From Rickettsiales bacterium (GTDB lineage: Bacteria > Pseudomonadota > Alphaproteobacteria > Rickettsiales > SXRF01): a DNA stretch of 64,000 nt. The DNA is taken from NCBI GenBank assembly GCA_041396965.1, contig JAWKXN010000001.1, positions 1,178,001 to 1,242,000 on the forward strand, in the 5' to 3' direction. A program made the position numbers and the translations under genes. Shown piece by piece: positions 37,362-45,897 of the stretch. Under the pieces are notes generated by a model that had not been told where the DNA came from, made no database searches, and saw only the letters and a program-made list of their open reading frames with translations. How positions within the stretch are numbered: the first letter of the stretch is position 1; every line of letters begins with the position of its first letter.

Positions 37362-37715
37362 TCAATGCTTTAGAATATTGATTCCAAAAATAATCTTTAG
37401 TGATTCATATATCTGATTAACATATTTTTTCTCAATTATCCCCTGCCTCTTACCTATATGCGAAACATCTACAGCCCGTAATTGTTTAAGATTTATATGC
37501 CTGTCTCTATCCAGATTGTTTATTTTATTGGCAGTAATATTTACTACAAACGGCCATTCTTTATGATTAGGAAGAATAGGAGCTACAATTATCGTATGGC
37601 TAGATTTATTAACCAAGTCTGATTGAATATCTACAAAAGGACGCTTTTTTCTAGTTTCACTTCCTCTCATCGGATTCAAGTCAACCCATAATATATCTAG
37701 CTGTTTGTATAGCAT
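37362..37715 (-). CDS. MazF/PemK-family endoribonuclease toxin
   Basis: A ~117-residue protein with the PemK/MazF pattern: QLDILWVDLNPMRGSETRKKRP at the start (the GSE..KKRP loop is the active-site region), IIVAPILPNHKEWPFVV, then NLKQLRAVDVSHIGK. The ATG at 37715 overlaps the antitoxin stop by one base (TGATG); a GTG one codon upstream is possible. It converges on the zinc-finger gene with a 4-bp gap. Confidence 0.88.
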   Translation of the reverse strand: MLYKQLDILWVDLNPMRGSETRKKRPFVDIQSDLVNKSSHTIIVAPILPNHKEWPFVVNITANKINNLDRDRHINLKQLRAVDVSHIGKRQGIIEKKYVNQIYESLKIIFGINILKH

Positions 37716-37936
37716 CACAGCCCATCAGATATAGTCTCATCCCACACGGATAATTCTTTTTTATATTCCGCGTCTTCAGCTTCTTGCTTATTGGCTTTCA
37801 ACAGCATATTTTCTAGGTATATCTGTTTTTCTCTCTCCAATAATTCATTAATATACGCACTTCTATTGTTCCCACCAACAATATTCAGGAAGGTCAAATT
37901 ATCCGCGTCTAGTGAAAATGTCGCTCTTTCTGTCAT
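37715..37936 (-). CDS. MazE-like antitoxin
   Basis: A 73-residue protein with a short ribbon-helix-helix-type N-terminus (TERATFSLDADNLTFL, NRSAYINELL) and an acidic C-terminus (EAEDAEYKKELSVWDETI) typical of antitoxins. Family identity comes mainly from its coupling to the MazF-like toxin. Confidence 0.8.
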   Translation of the reverse strand: MTERATFSLDADNLTFLNIVGGNNRSAYINELLEREKQIYLENMLLKANKQEAEDAEYKKELSVWDETISDGL

Positions 37937-37962
37937 AAGTAATACCTTATTTTCATATCATA

Positions 37963-39024
37963 CTATATAGTATTAATTAACAAATCAGCTATTTTGTCAT
38001 AATTTTCTTTACATACGCCACCATACTCATCTCCATTGTCACTAGCAACTCGCAAATCAGTATCAAGCGGTACACTGCCAAGCAAAGTAGCAGAAAACTT
38101 TTCAGCGAGTTTTTGTCCTCCTCCCTCACCGAAAATATTTACCTTACTTCCATTACTATCAAGGAAATAACTCATATTCTCCACCACACCAAGCAGCTTT
38201 ATACCTGTCTTTACGAACATCTGAGCGCATTTGTCAGCGTCAATCACCGCCACGTCTTGCGGAGTGGTTACGATAATAGCTCCATCAACCGGCACTTGCT
38301 GCGCCATACTCAAATGAATATCCCCTGTACCCGGTGGCATATCAACAAGAAGAATATCTAGCGGATCATTTTTTGTTCCCCAGCGTGTAAGCCTAAGCAA
38401 CTGATAAAGAGTTTTATTTATCATTGGAGCCCTTAAAATAGCTGCCTGAGAACCTGATATATAGCCCATTGAGTTAGTTTTTATTCCGTAACGCTCAAGA
38501 GGCACCATCATGTTATCAACAACATCCGGCTGACCTGATAAAGCAAGCATTTGCGGTATTGAAGCGCCATAAATATCAGCGTCAAGCAACCCGACATTCT
38601 TTCCTTTACGACGCAAGGCTAGTGCCAAATTAACTGCTGTTGTTGACTTACCTACCCCACCCTTACCAGAAGCTATTACTATAACTTTTTTTACATTATC
38701 AAGTGGTGTTAAATTCCACTGTGCCCGTACTCTTGGCTCAGAATATCCCGATTTTGGCGCTGGCGCTATAGGCTCCATATTTTGCGCGGTAAGAACCGCT
38801 GTTACCGAGCTTATCCCATCTAGCGATAAAACCGCTTCCTCACACCGCGTTCTAAGGATTGCTTTTTTATCTTTATCCTTCGGGTCTATTGTAATAAGAA
38901 AACCAGCCTTTCCATCCTTTACAGTAACCCCTGAGATCATATCCAACGAAACAACATCTTTTCCCGTTTCACTATCCATTACTTGAGAAAGCCTATCTAA
39001 AACCACTTGCTTATTAACTGACAT
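37963..39024 (-). CDS. mrp: Mrp/ApbC family iron-sulfur cluster carrier ATPase
   Basis: A 353-residue protein: an N-terminal MIP18-like (DUF59) domain, residues 1-90, then a ParA-type ATPase with deviant Walker A GKGGVGKST (120-128) and DADIYGASIPQML. It delivers Fe-S clusters to apoproteins. The CxxC found after the ENMS motif in enterobacterial homologues is absent (ENMSYFLDSNGSK), which as I recall is common in alphaproteobacterial members. Confidence 0.93.
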   Translation of the reverse strand: MSVNKQVVLDRLSQVMDSETGKDVVSLDMISGVTVKDGKAGFLITIDPKDKDKKAILRTRCEEAVLSLDGISSVTAVLTAQNMEPIAPAPKSGYSEPRVRAQWNLTPLDNVKKVIVIASGKGGVGKSTTAVNLALALRRKGKNVGLLDADIYGASIPQMLALSGQPDVVDNMMVPLERYGIKTNSMGYISGSQAAILRAPMINKTLYQLLRLTRWGTKNDPLDILLVDMPPGTGDIHLSMAQQVPVDGAIIVTTPQDVAVIDADKCAQMFVKTGIKLLGVVENMSYFLDSNGSKVNIFGEGGGQKLAEKFSATLLGSVPLDTDLRVASDNGDEYGGVCKENYDKIADLLINTI

Positions 39025-39288
39025 AATAAATTATCTACTCATAAATTGTTATCTACACTTGAAATTACCACAAATATCACTAAAACATATCATGGTACAC
39101 GTAAAATATTAAAGAAGCACAGATCTTGTTTTTATTTAATGTAAAGGTGCACCTCACATTATTTGGTGTTTGCCGGATATACTAGCGTAAAGCAAACATA
39201 GAGATAGGTTTGCAAGTTAAGACTTCCCCTAACTTTATGTAGTGTTTTCAGCAAACACCTATTACCTACCGAAAGACGATAATTTACC
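39025..39288. other. 264-bp intergenic region with inverted repeats
   Basis: Between divergent mrp and the slipin gene. It has palindrome AGGTGCACCT (39145-39154), the 9-bp pair GGTGTTTGC (39165-39173) / GCAAACACC (39251-39259), and inside them GCAAACA...GGTTTGC. This could be a folded 5' leader or a small RNA; no open frame is convincing. It matches no riboswitch I can recognise. Confidence 0.45.
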
Positions 39289-40038
39289 ATGATGCAGATT
39301 ACAATAATATTACTAACGATAACACTATTTACAACGATAGTTTACTCATATCTACGACTCTTTAAGAAAGTCACGATTTTTGATTATGAGAATGGTCTAT
39401 TTTATAAAAATGGTGTGTTTGTAAAGTTACTAACTGCTGGAAAATATAAATATCTTCCCTCTAACAGCACTATAAAAACTATAGATATGAGAAGAAAACA
39501 TTTGGTATTATCCGGACAGGAGATTTTAACCAAAGACAATATCAACTTAAAAATAAGTGTAGTAGGTTTTTATGAGATTTCTGATCCAATAAAAGCTGTA
39601 ATGGCATCAGAGAACTACATTTATGAAATATATACGATAGGGCAAATAGCTGTCCGCGACATTATAGGTGGAGCGACAATTGACGAATTGCTAGAAAACA
39701 AAGACGAGATAAATGATAAGCTGCTATCAAGGGTAAAGTCCGATTATGAAAATATTGGGGTTAAAACGACTTTATTCTCAATAAGAGATATAATGTTACC
39801 TCAAAATCTAAAAAAAGCATTTTCTAGTATTTTAGAAACTAAAAAAGAATCACAAAAACAACTAGAGAAAGCAAGAGGTGAACAAGCGTTGCTAAGAAAT
39901 CTAGCCAATTCTTCCGAACTTTATAAAAACAACCAATCTCTCTTGCAGGCGAGAATAATACAAATTTTATCCGATGGGGGTAACAGTATAGTTTTCAATT
40001 CAGATAATAATATACTAAACAGTACACTGAAAGAATAA
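39289..40038 (+). CDS. SPFH/band-7 protein (slipin, stomatin-like)
   Basis: A 249-residue protein with an N-terminal membrane segment (TIILLTITLFTTIVYSYL, about 4-21), then an SPFH domain (about 25-185; VRDIIGGATIDELLENKDEIN, GVKTTLFSIRDIMLPQNLKKAF) and a coiled-coil tail. It precedes hflK by 55 bp on the same strand. Three SPFH proteins in a row suggest a shared membrane-microdomain or protease-control role, which is inference. The second Met is an alternative start. Confidence 0.87.
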   Translation: MMQITIILLTITLFTTIVYSYLRLFKKVTIFDYENGLFYKNGVFVKLLTAGKYKYLPSNSTIKTIDMRRKHLVLSGQEILTKDNINLKISVVGFYEISDPIKAVMASENYIYEIYTIGQIAVRDIIGGATIDELLENKDEINDKLLSRVKSDYENIGVKTTLFSIRDIMLPQNLKKAFSSILETKKESQKQLEKARGEQALLRNLANSSELYKNNQSLLQARIIQILSDGGNSIVFNSDNNILNSTLKE

Positions 40039-40093
40039 CTATAAAATTATAGCAATTTGAACTGTAAATTCACTAGAGCGTAAGGAAAATAAT

Positions 40094-41209
40094 ATGGCAT
40101 GGGGTGATAAAGACAATAACAACGGTCCTTGGGGAAAACCAACCATAGTTGGCGGAAATGGTGGTGGAAAAGGCTCCGGTGGAGGTGGTCCCAAAGAGCC
40201 AGATTTTGAGGAAATCTTAAAAAAACTACGTAATAAATGGAAAAGCCTATTTCCTGACGATGGTAGCAACAATAAAAAAGGCTTCTCACTTATATTTGTA
40301 ATATTTTTATTACTTTGGTTATCTTCCGGTATTTATTTTGTAAAAACTGATGAGCAAGGTGTGGTGCTACGTTTTGGTGAATACAACCGAACAACTGGCG
40401 CTGGACTTAACTATCATATGCCATATCCAATAGAAACCGCCCTTACTCCAAGAGTTACTACCATTAACCGAGTAGGAGTAGGGTTTCACTCTGGTAATAA
40501 TTATTGGAACGGTAAAATGGATACCAGCAAACCATCTATACCCGAAGAGAGCCTAATGCTTACTGGTGACGAGAATATAGTTGATATTAATTTTGAGGTA
40601 CAATGGAAGATAGATAAAGCACCAGACTTTCTCTTTAATGTTCGTAACCCTGAAGAAACTGTAAAAGCGGTGTCAGAAAGTGCCATGAGAGAAGTTATAG
40701 GTAAAATAAAAATAGCTACTGTGCTTGCTGAAGGTAAGTCAGAAGTTGAGCTTGATACCAAAAAACTTATACAGGAAATGCTTGATTCATATAATGCTGG
40801 TATAAACATAGTAAAAGTAAACTTACTAAAAGCCGACCCTCCGGCGCAAGTAATTGACGCTTTTCGTGATGTACAAACCGCGCGCGCTGACCTTGAGACA
40901 TCAAGAAACCAAGCGCAGGCCTATCGTAATGACATTCTACCAAAAGCTAGAGGTGAAGCCCAAAGAATGATTCTTGAGGCGGAGGGGTATAAACAAGAAG
41001 TAATAGCAAAAGCCGAAGGTGAGGCTTCTCGTTTTCTTGCTGTATATAATGAGTTCCGGCAAGCGCGTGATGTTACGAAAAAACGTATCTATCTCGAGAC
41101 AATGGAAGAAATATTGGATGGCATGAACAAGATCGTTATGGAAAGCAAAAGCTCAAACGGAGTTTTACCATACTTACCACTTTCACAATTAGATCCAGCA
41201 AAAAAATAA
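40094..41209 (+). CDS. hflK: FtsH protease modulator HflK
   Basis: A 371-residue SPFH protein. A Gly/Pro-rich cytoplasmic N-terminus (1-60) precedes a membrane segment (about 63-82) and the SPFH domain (YFVKTDEQGVVLRFGEY onward). The C-terminal helix carries AEGEASRFLAVYNEF. HflK and HflC form a periplasmic cage around FtsH. AAGGA lies before the ATG. hflC follows 24 bp later. Confidence 0.95.
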   Translation: MAWGDKDNNNGPWGKPTIVGGNGGGKGSGGGGPKEPDFEEILKKLRNKWKSLFPDDGSNNKKGFSLIFVIFLLLWLSSGIYFVKTDEQGVVLRFGEYNRTTGAGLNYHMPYPIETALTPRVTTINRVGVGFHSGNNYWNGKMDTSKPSIPEESLMLTGDENIVDINFEVQWKIDKAPDFLFNVRNPEETVKAVSESAMREVIGKIKIATVLAEGKSEVELDTKKLIQEMLDSYNAGINIVKVNLLKADPPAQVIDAFRDVQTARADLETSRNQAQAYRNDILPKARGEAQRMILEAEGYKQEVIAKAEGEASRFLAVYNEFRQARDVTKKRIYLETMEEILDGMNKIVMESKSSNGVLPYLPLSQLDPAKK

Positions 41210-41233
41210 TGATAAATCCACAGGAGTAAACTA

Positions 41234-42136
41234 ATGAAATTTTTAACTTTTGGTTCTGTATTCATCCTACTTGCTGCGTTTCTTGTATTTAATTCAGCTT
41301 TCGTAGTCAGCCAAATTAATCAGGCTCTAGTTCTACAGTTCGGCAAACCAATAAGAGTAGTAAAAGATCCAGGTCTTGCCTTCAAAATACCATTTATCCA
41401 AAATGTTGAGTATTTTGATAAACGCTTGCTTGATTTTGACGCTGATTCAAATGAGGTAATCGCCGCTGATCAAAAAAGGCTTATTGTGGACGCTTTTGTT
41501 CGTTATCGTATTACCGATCCTCTTCGCTTCAAACAAACGGTAGGCAATGAAGCAACAATGCGTAGCCGCCTTGATTCCATCTTAGAATCAAGCTTACGCC
41601 AAGTTCTTGGTAGTGTCCCTCTTTCCGATGTATTATCAGAAAAAAGGGCTGAGATAATGTCAGATATAAAAGACCTAGTTAATTTGCAAGCAACCGGAGA
41701 AAAAGTAGCTGGAGGAGTAGATAATATAAACGAAGGAGGATTCGGCATAGAGATAGTGGATGTGCGGATAAAACGATCTGACCTGCCGCCAGCGAATAGT
41801 AACGGTATATATAAAAGGATGCAAACTGAACGTGAGCGTGAGGCTAAGGAGTTTCGGGCTAAAGGCGCTGAGGACGCGCAAAAAATACGCTCACAAGCGG
41901 ATAAAGAAAGAACTATTATACTAGCTGAGGCAAAGAAAAAATCCGAGATAGTACGAGGCGAAGGCGATGGAAAAGCGACTAAAATATTCGCTGACTCATT
42001 TGGTCGTGATAAGGATTTCTTCCAATTCTACCGCTCTATGCAGGCCTACAAAAAGACATTAAACAGAGACAATACAACTATGATAATGTCACCAGAAAGT
42101 GAATTCCTTAGATTCATGGAAAAGGACAGTAATTAA
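41234..42136 (+). CDS. hflC: FtsH protease modulator HflC
   Basis: A 300-residue SPFH protein with an N-terminal membrane anchor (FGSVFILLAAFLVFNSAFVV), VVSQINQALVLQFGKPIRVV, the helical RMQTEREREAKEFRAKGAED, and C-terminal FFQFYRSMQAYKKTL. An extra Gly/Asn stretch (ATGEKVAGGVDNINEGGFG) precedes the conserved IEIVDVRIKR. Partner of HflK; CAGGAG is the ribosome site. Confidence 0.95.
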   Translation: MKFLTFGSVFILLAAFLVFNSAFVVSQINQALVLQFGKPIRVVKDPGLAFKIPFIQNVEYFDKRLLDFDADSNEVIAADQKRLIVDAFVRYRITDPLRFKQTVGNEATMRSRLDSILESSLRQVLGSVPLSDVLSEKRAEIMSDIKDLVNLQATGEKVAGGVDNINEGGFGIEIVDVRIKRSDLPPANSNGIYKRMQTEREREAKEFRAKGAEDAQKIRSQADKERTIILAEAKKKSEIVRGEGDGKATKIFADSFGRDKDFFQFYRSMQAYKKTLNRDNTTMIMSPESEFLRFMEKDSN

Positions 42137-42451
42137 TTATCCATAAAATCGGTCATAAACCACCACTTTTAAGTGGTAAACAAGTAATAGTTTACATGCG
42201 TAGCATGTACGCTTATTGCTCCAACCACTTTAGTGGTAATCCAACCTACCGACTTCAGTCGGTAGTGGTTGAGTTGTAAAAATTTTTTACCTCCATAGTA
42301 ACTTGTGGTAATAATTACCCAAGTTCCTATGGGAACTGACTCTTTCGGATTCGGTTTTGTGCCATCTCATAGAATCTTAGAGTTGTGTGGTAATATCCTG
42401 TTCTACGTTCTACTCACCACAGTATGACAAATGTTTATGCCCTATATAGCC
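42137..42451. repeat. Palindrome-dense intergenic region containing repeat copy B
   Basis: Holds in order ACCACTT-TT-AAGTGGT (42162-42177), TACATGC-GTA-GCATGTA (42193-42209), ACCACT-TT-AGTGGT (42224-42237), CTACCGACT-TC-AGTCGGTAG (42246-42265) and, at 42295-42360, a reversed copy of the two-hairpin repeat. It separates convergent hflC and pagL, so part of it may terminate transcription from both sides. Such strings of small hairpins resemble REP/BIME sequences or the ends of IS200/IS605-type elements, but no transposase is present. Confidence 0.7.
42295..42360 (-). repeat. Dispersed two-hairpin repeat, copy B
   Basis: On the minus strand it reads ACAAAACCGAATC, CGAAAGAGTCAGTT, CCCATAGGAACTTGGGTAAT, TATTACCACAAGTTACTAT. 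It aligns with copies A and C along both hairpins. The first hairpin has several mismatches, so this copy is the most decayed. Confidence 0.7.
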
Positions 42452-42979
42452 CTAATATCTTATAATCTGATCCATAGGTACGGAGTAAGTAAGCAGAGCC
42501 GCCTCCGACCCAGGATTATGCTTATATATACTAGCGTTAGATATATGATTAAAAGCAAGTCCTAAACGATGTTCATTTGGAAACTTATAGGCAAGCTCTA
42601 TACCAGAACGAAACTCTATAGCACCACCAAGCTCTTTACCATCACCTTTTGTATAAAGACCAGCGGCAAAATTTGGAATTAGATATAGCTGGTTATCTAT
42701 CAACTCAACATCCCAACTAAGACCAGCATAACCGTAAACTGATTTATCAGTGGTTACATTAATCCCAACCATAGGGCGAACATTATATTTTATAGGACGA
42801 GCGCGATACTCAATACCAAACTGGGTAGAAGTATAATCATTCCTGATAACATCAAAATAACCAATATAACCAGTAATATAATCTTTGTTATTTTCCTCTG
42901 CTAAACTTATAGAAGAATTAAATGCCAACACCGATGAAATAACACTGGTTAAGAAGACTACCTTATTTACTGATTTCAT
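42452..42979 (-). CDS. pagL: Lipid A 3-O-deacylase (PagL-like outer-membrane enzyme)
   Basis: A 175-residue outer-membrane beta-barrel protein with a signal peptide ending near residue 27 (SISLA). Alternating strands run through the protein. The catalytic His145 and Ser147 lie in FNHISNASIY, followed by NPGSEAALLTYSVP whose Glu160 may complete the triad. PagL removes the 3-linked acyl chain from lipid A, lowering its detection by host immunity. It is monocistronic. Confidence 0.85.
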   Translation of the reverse strand: MKSVNKVVFLTSVISSVLAFNSSISLAEENNKDYITGYIGYFDVIRNDYTSTQFGIEYRARPIKYNVRPMVGINVTTDKSVYGYAGLSWDVELIDNQLYLIPNFAAGLYTKGDGKELGGAIEFRSGIELAYKFPNEHRLGLAFNHISNASIYKHNPGSEAALLTYSVPMDQIIRY

Positions 42980-43125
42980 GAATAACAGCTCCGTATCTGA
43001 AATTTTTACGACTAAGAAAACTTCTTATAGCTTCCTACATATAGTCAGCTTTTGTATATTATTTACAATTTATAGTAAACATAAAACGAATATATTACGA
43101 TATTTTTTGAGACTAATGTATATAG

Positions 43126-44097
43126 CTATAATCCAGCCATATCATGGCTTAGATATTTTTTTGGATTAACTGGGTTCTTTCCCTCATAAAGCGAAAAGAA
43201 TAGCTGCGGAGTATTAACGTCACCGCTATTACCAGCATATCCAATAATATCACCCTGCGCTACCCGCTCATATTTATCAACTATTATATGGCTAAGATGC
43301 GCGTAACCAGTGGTCTTATTACCGGAGTGTTTTATAAACACCATTTTCCCATAACCTTTTAGCTTATCACCAACATATACCACCTCACCATCAGCCGCCG
43401 CCCACACCGGATCGCCACGCTCAGTCATTATATTAATGCCCTCACTTGCTTTTCCACGACCTTTCGCACCAAATTCTGAAATAACCTTTCCACCAGCTAG
43501 CGGCCACCTAAAATCAGAGGTTTTACTAGAACTGCTACTACCATTAGAGGCAAAAACACTATTATCTGGCTTATAAGACGCTTTTGAGTTTTCCGTGCTC
43601 CACCCTCTAATCAACTTTTCCGTCTCAGCATAAACTTCTTTTTTTGATGACTCTTTATCAACCATAGGCTTCAACACAACTTCTTTGCCTTTTTGCTCAC
43701 TTGATAGCAGAGATAGGTTTTGTTCTGGTCTCTCTACGATCTTACTATTATTGCTAACAGTTACCGGTGATGCGAGATCAGAAACGCCAACCGATCCAAC
43801 AAAAGCGTGATGCCCTGTATTTTCCGCTACTGTAGTCACATATGAATTACTATAGTTACTCTTAAAATTATCAATATTATAACTAGAATCATAACTAGAT
43901 AGATAGTCGACCCCACCGCCAGATGTTGCCATTGAGCTATAATTACTAGCCGTAATTTGTGATTGCTTTATATGACTGTCATTATTGCCTAAAGCATAAT
44001 TATTTTGCCCTTTAAGCACTATCTGCGCTGGCTTTGATTGTGTGCAACCGGCAACAAAAGCCAGACATGTGACTAATATAATAATTTTCCTTGACAT
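43126..44097 (-). CDS. nlpD: NlpD-like lipoprotein with degenerate LytM (M23) domain
   Basis: A 323-residue lipoprotein with lipobox FVAGC (Cys18), a Ser/Asn-rich linker without a LysM motif, and an M23/LytM domain at about 198-318. The catalytic histidine positions are lost: SEGINI replaces HxGxD-type sequence and PQLFFSLYEG replaces HLHFEVR. This is the pattern of amidase activators such as NlpD/EnvC. On the minus strand it follows pcm, as nlpD usually does, but with an opposite-strand gene between. Confidence 0.83.
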   Translation of the reverse strand: MSRKIIILVTCLAFVAGCTQSKPAQIVLKGQNNYALGNNDSHIKQSQITASNYSSMATSGGGVDYLSSYDSSYNIDNFKSNYSNSYVTTVAENTGHHAFVGSVGVSDLASPVTVSNNSKIVERPEQNLSLLSSEQKGKEVVLKPMVDKESSKKEVYAETEKLIRGWSTENSKASYKPDNSVFASNGSSSSSKTSDFRWPLAGGKVISEFGAKGRGKASEGINIMTERGDPVWAAADGEVVYVGDKLKGYGKMVFIKHSGNKTTGYAHLSHIIVDKYERVAQGDIIGYAGNSGDVNTPQLFFSLYEGKNPVNPKKYLSHDMAGL

Positions 44098-44215
44098 AAG
44101 AACCTCTAACGCCCTGTATACAACAAATACCGCTATTTGTCATTATTAAAGAGAAAATTATTGCGCGCACGAAATAGTTAAGTATATTTAATATAAACAA
44201 CTTAAAGGTTTAGCT

Positions 44216-45139
44216 ATGGATATCTCAAATAAAACAATGTTAGAGCAGGCACAAATGCTCACTGATTATATACGCTCACAAGCCACCGATAAACCGCAGA
44301 ATGATGAGGTTGTAAAAATCGTTCTAAAAGAGCAACAAGATAGACTTGAGAACACTGCTCGTTATATTCAACGGAACTTAATGAAGCGACTTCTTAACTT
44401 AGTATATAGTGACAATGCCTTAGAAAGAAAAACTAATGAATACATACATGCCAATACCATATCTCCATTAAAAGACCATATAAACGGAGACGATTTTATA
44501 AGAATCAAAGAAGACTTTGATAAAAATGTTAGTTCAAACTCAAACCAACAAGGTGTGGCGTTAGAATTACTTGAAGTTATCTTAAAAAGAAGCAGAAAAA
44601 AATTATCAGATATTGATAGCGGAAAACCTCATGAAGAAATGCGTGCCAAACTAGAACAGTTTATTGATAAAGAAATACTAGATAAAATCTCTGATCAGCT
44701 AAAAGAAAAAAAGCTAGATTTGTCTGATATTGATATTAACAAGAAAACTCCTGACGAGGTATACAAGGAATTATCCAAAATTGTAGACCATAATTTTGTA
44801 AAAGAATTTTCCAATAAGGCGATGGCTAGAGTAGATAAACTCGCTGATAATATCAAAGTTCAGTTGAACAATGAACATATAAAAACAATGGAAGATCTTG
44901 AAAAATTTGCAGAACAAACAAGAGCTATTTCTCCTAAAGCACGTAGACTAATTCCAATTGATATTCCCAACGTATCTCCACCTAGAACATTTGTTGAATT
45001 AGCTGAAAGAGGGAAAAATATTAAAACCTCTCTAGGAAAAGCTATAAACGGCAAAACAGGATTAGAAAAAGAAACTCTTAATCAAGCCGCTTGGACAGAA
45101 AAGACCGAAGATAAACCAGTTACTTATAAAACTAGATAA
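44216..45139 (+). CDS. Hypothetical helical protein, unknown function
   Basis: A 307-residue, charged, mostly helical protein without signal peptide or membrane segment. Several Leu/Ile heptad-like stretches (KEQQDRLENTARYIQRNLM, LELLEVILKRSRKKL) suggest coiled coil. AAAGG lies 8 bases before the ATG. It is on the plus strand between pcm and nlpD, which belong together on the minus strand, so it looks like a later insertion. I do not recognise the family. Confidence 0.75.
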   Translation: MDISNKTMLEQAQMLTDYIRSQATDKPQNDEVVKIVLKEQQDRLENTARYIQRNLMKRLLNLVYSDNALERKTNEYIHANTISPLKDHINGDDFIRIKEDFDKNVSSNSNQQGVALELLEVILKRSRKKLSDIDSGKPHEEMRAKLEQFIDKEILDKISDQLKEKKLDLSDIDINKKTPDEVYKELSKIVDHNFVKEFSNKAMARVDKLADNIKVQLNNEHIKTMEDLEKFAEQTRAISPKARRLIPIDIPNVSPPRTFVELAERGKNIKTSLGKAINGKTGLEKETLNQAAWTEKTEDKPVTYKTR

Positions 45140-45155
45140 TAAAGATATAAGACCT

Positions 45156-45851
45156 CTACCTATCCTCAACCAACGGCACGAAGCGAACATCCATAAGGTC
45201 TTCGGTAATAATGCTGCCGTCTTCTTTCTTAGTGATGCGCAACAATTTTTGAACACCTGCCTCATAACCAACCGGAATTATCATTATCCCTCCTGCGGAT
45301 AGCTGCTCTATTAAGGATTCAGGCACTTCTTTAGCCGCCGCCGTTACCATTATTCTTTCAAAAGGAGCAGCCTCCTTCCAGCCTTTAGAACCATTAGCGC
45401 ATCTTAGAGCGATATTATTTATATTAAGCTCCGCGAATCTTTTTTCCGCTACTTCCATTAAATCCCTATGCCGCTCAACAGTATAGATCATCCTCGCCAT
45501 TTTAGACAAAATCGCTGCTTGATAACCAGAACCAGTTCCTATCTCAAGCACCCTCATTCTTGGTTTTACGGAAAGAGCTATGGTCATTTTAGCCACGACC
45601 ATCGGTTGACTGATCGTCTGCCCACAAGCTATCGGAAGAGCGGTATCATCATAAGCATGCTCTATAAAAGGATCTTCAACGAACAACTCGCGTGGAATAG
45701 TTTCCATAACTCCAAGTACGGAATTATCATAAACCCCACCATTGCGTAAATTCATCAATAAACGTATTTTATTGGAGGACGACTGAAAACTCGCCGGACA
45801 CACACTTGGCGATTTCTGAAAAAACTCATGAGATTCTTCTATAATATCCAC
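45156..45851 (-). CDS. pcm: Protein-L-isoaspartate O-methyltransferase
   Basis: A 231-residue SAM-dependent enzyme repairing damaged Asp/Asn residues in proteins. Visible are ACGQTISQPMVVAKMT (substrate loop), VLEIGTGSGYQAAIL (SAM motif I) and IMVTAAAKEVPESLIEQL. The protein starts slightly longer than usual. surE, which often precedes pcm, is not present; a chemoreceptor gene is 46 bp upstream. Confidence 0.95.
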   Translation of the reverse strand: MDIIEESHEFFQKSPSVCPASFQSSSNKIRLLMNLRNGGVYDNSVLGVMETIPRELFVEDPFIEHAYDDTALPIACGQTISQPMVVAKMTIALSVKPRMRVLEIGTGSGYQAAILSKMARMIYTVERHRDLMEVAEKRFAELNINNIALRCANGSKGWKEAAPFERIMVTAAAKEVPESLIEQLSAGGIMIIPVGYEAGVQKLLRITKKEDGSIITEDLMDVRFVPLVEDR

Positions 45852-45897
45852 AATATTATTGTGTAACGGGATAAGATTAATTTTTAATTAATTTTGT

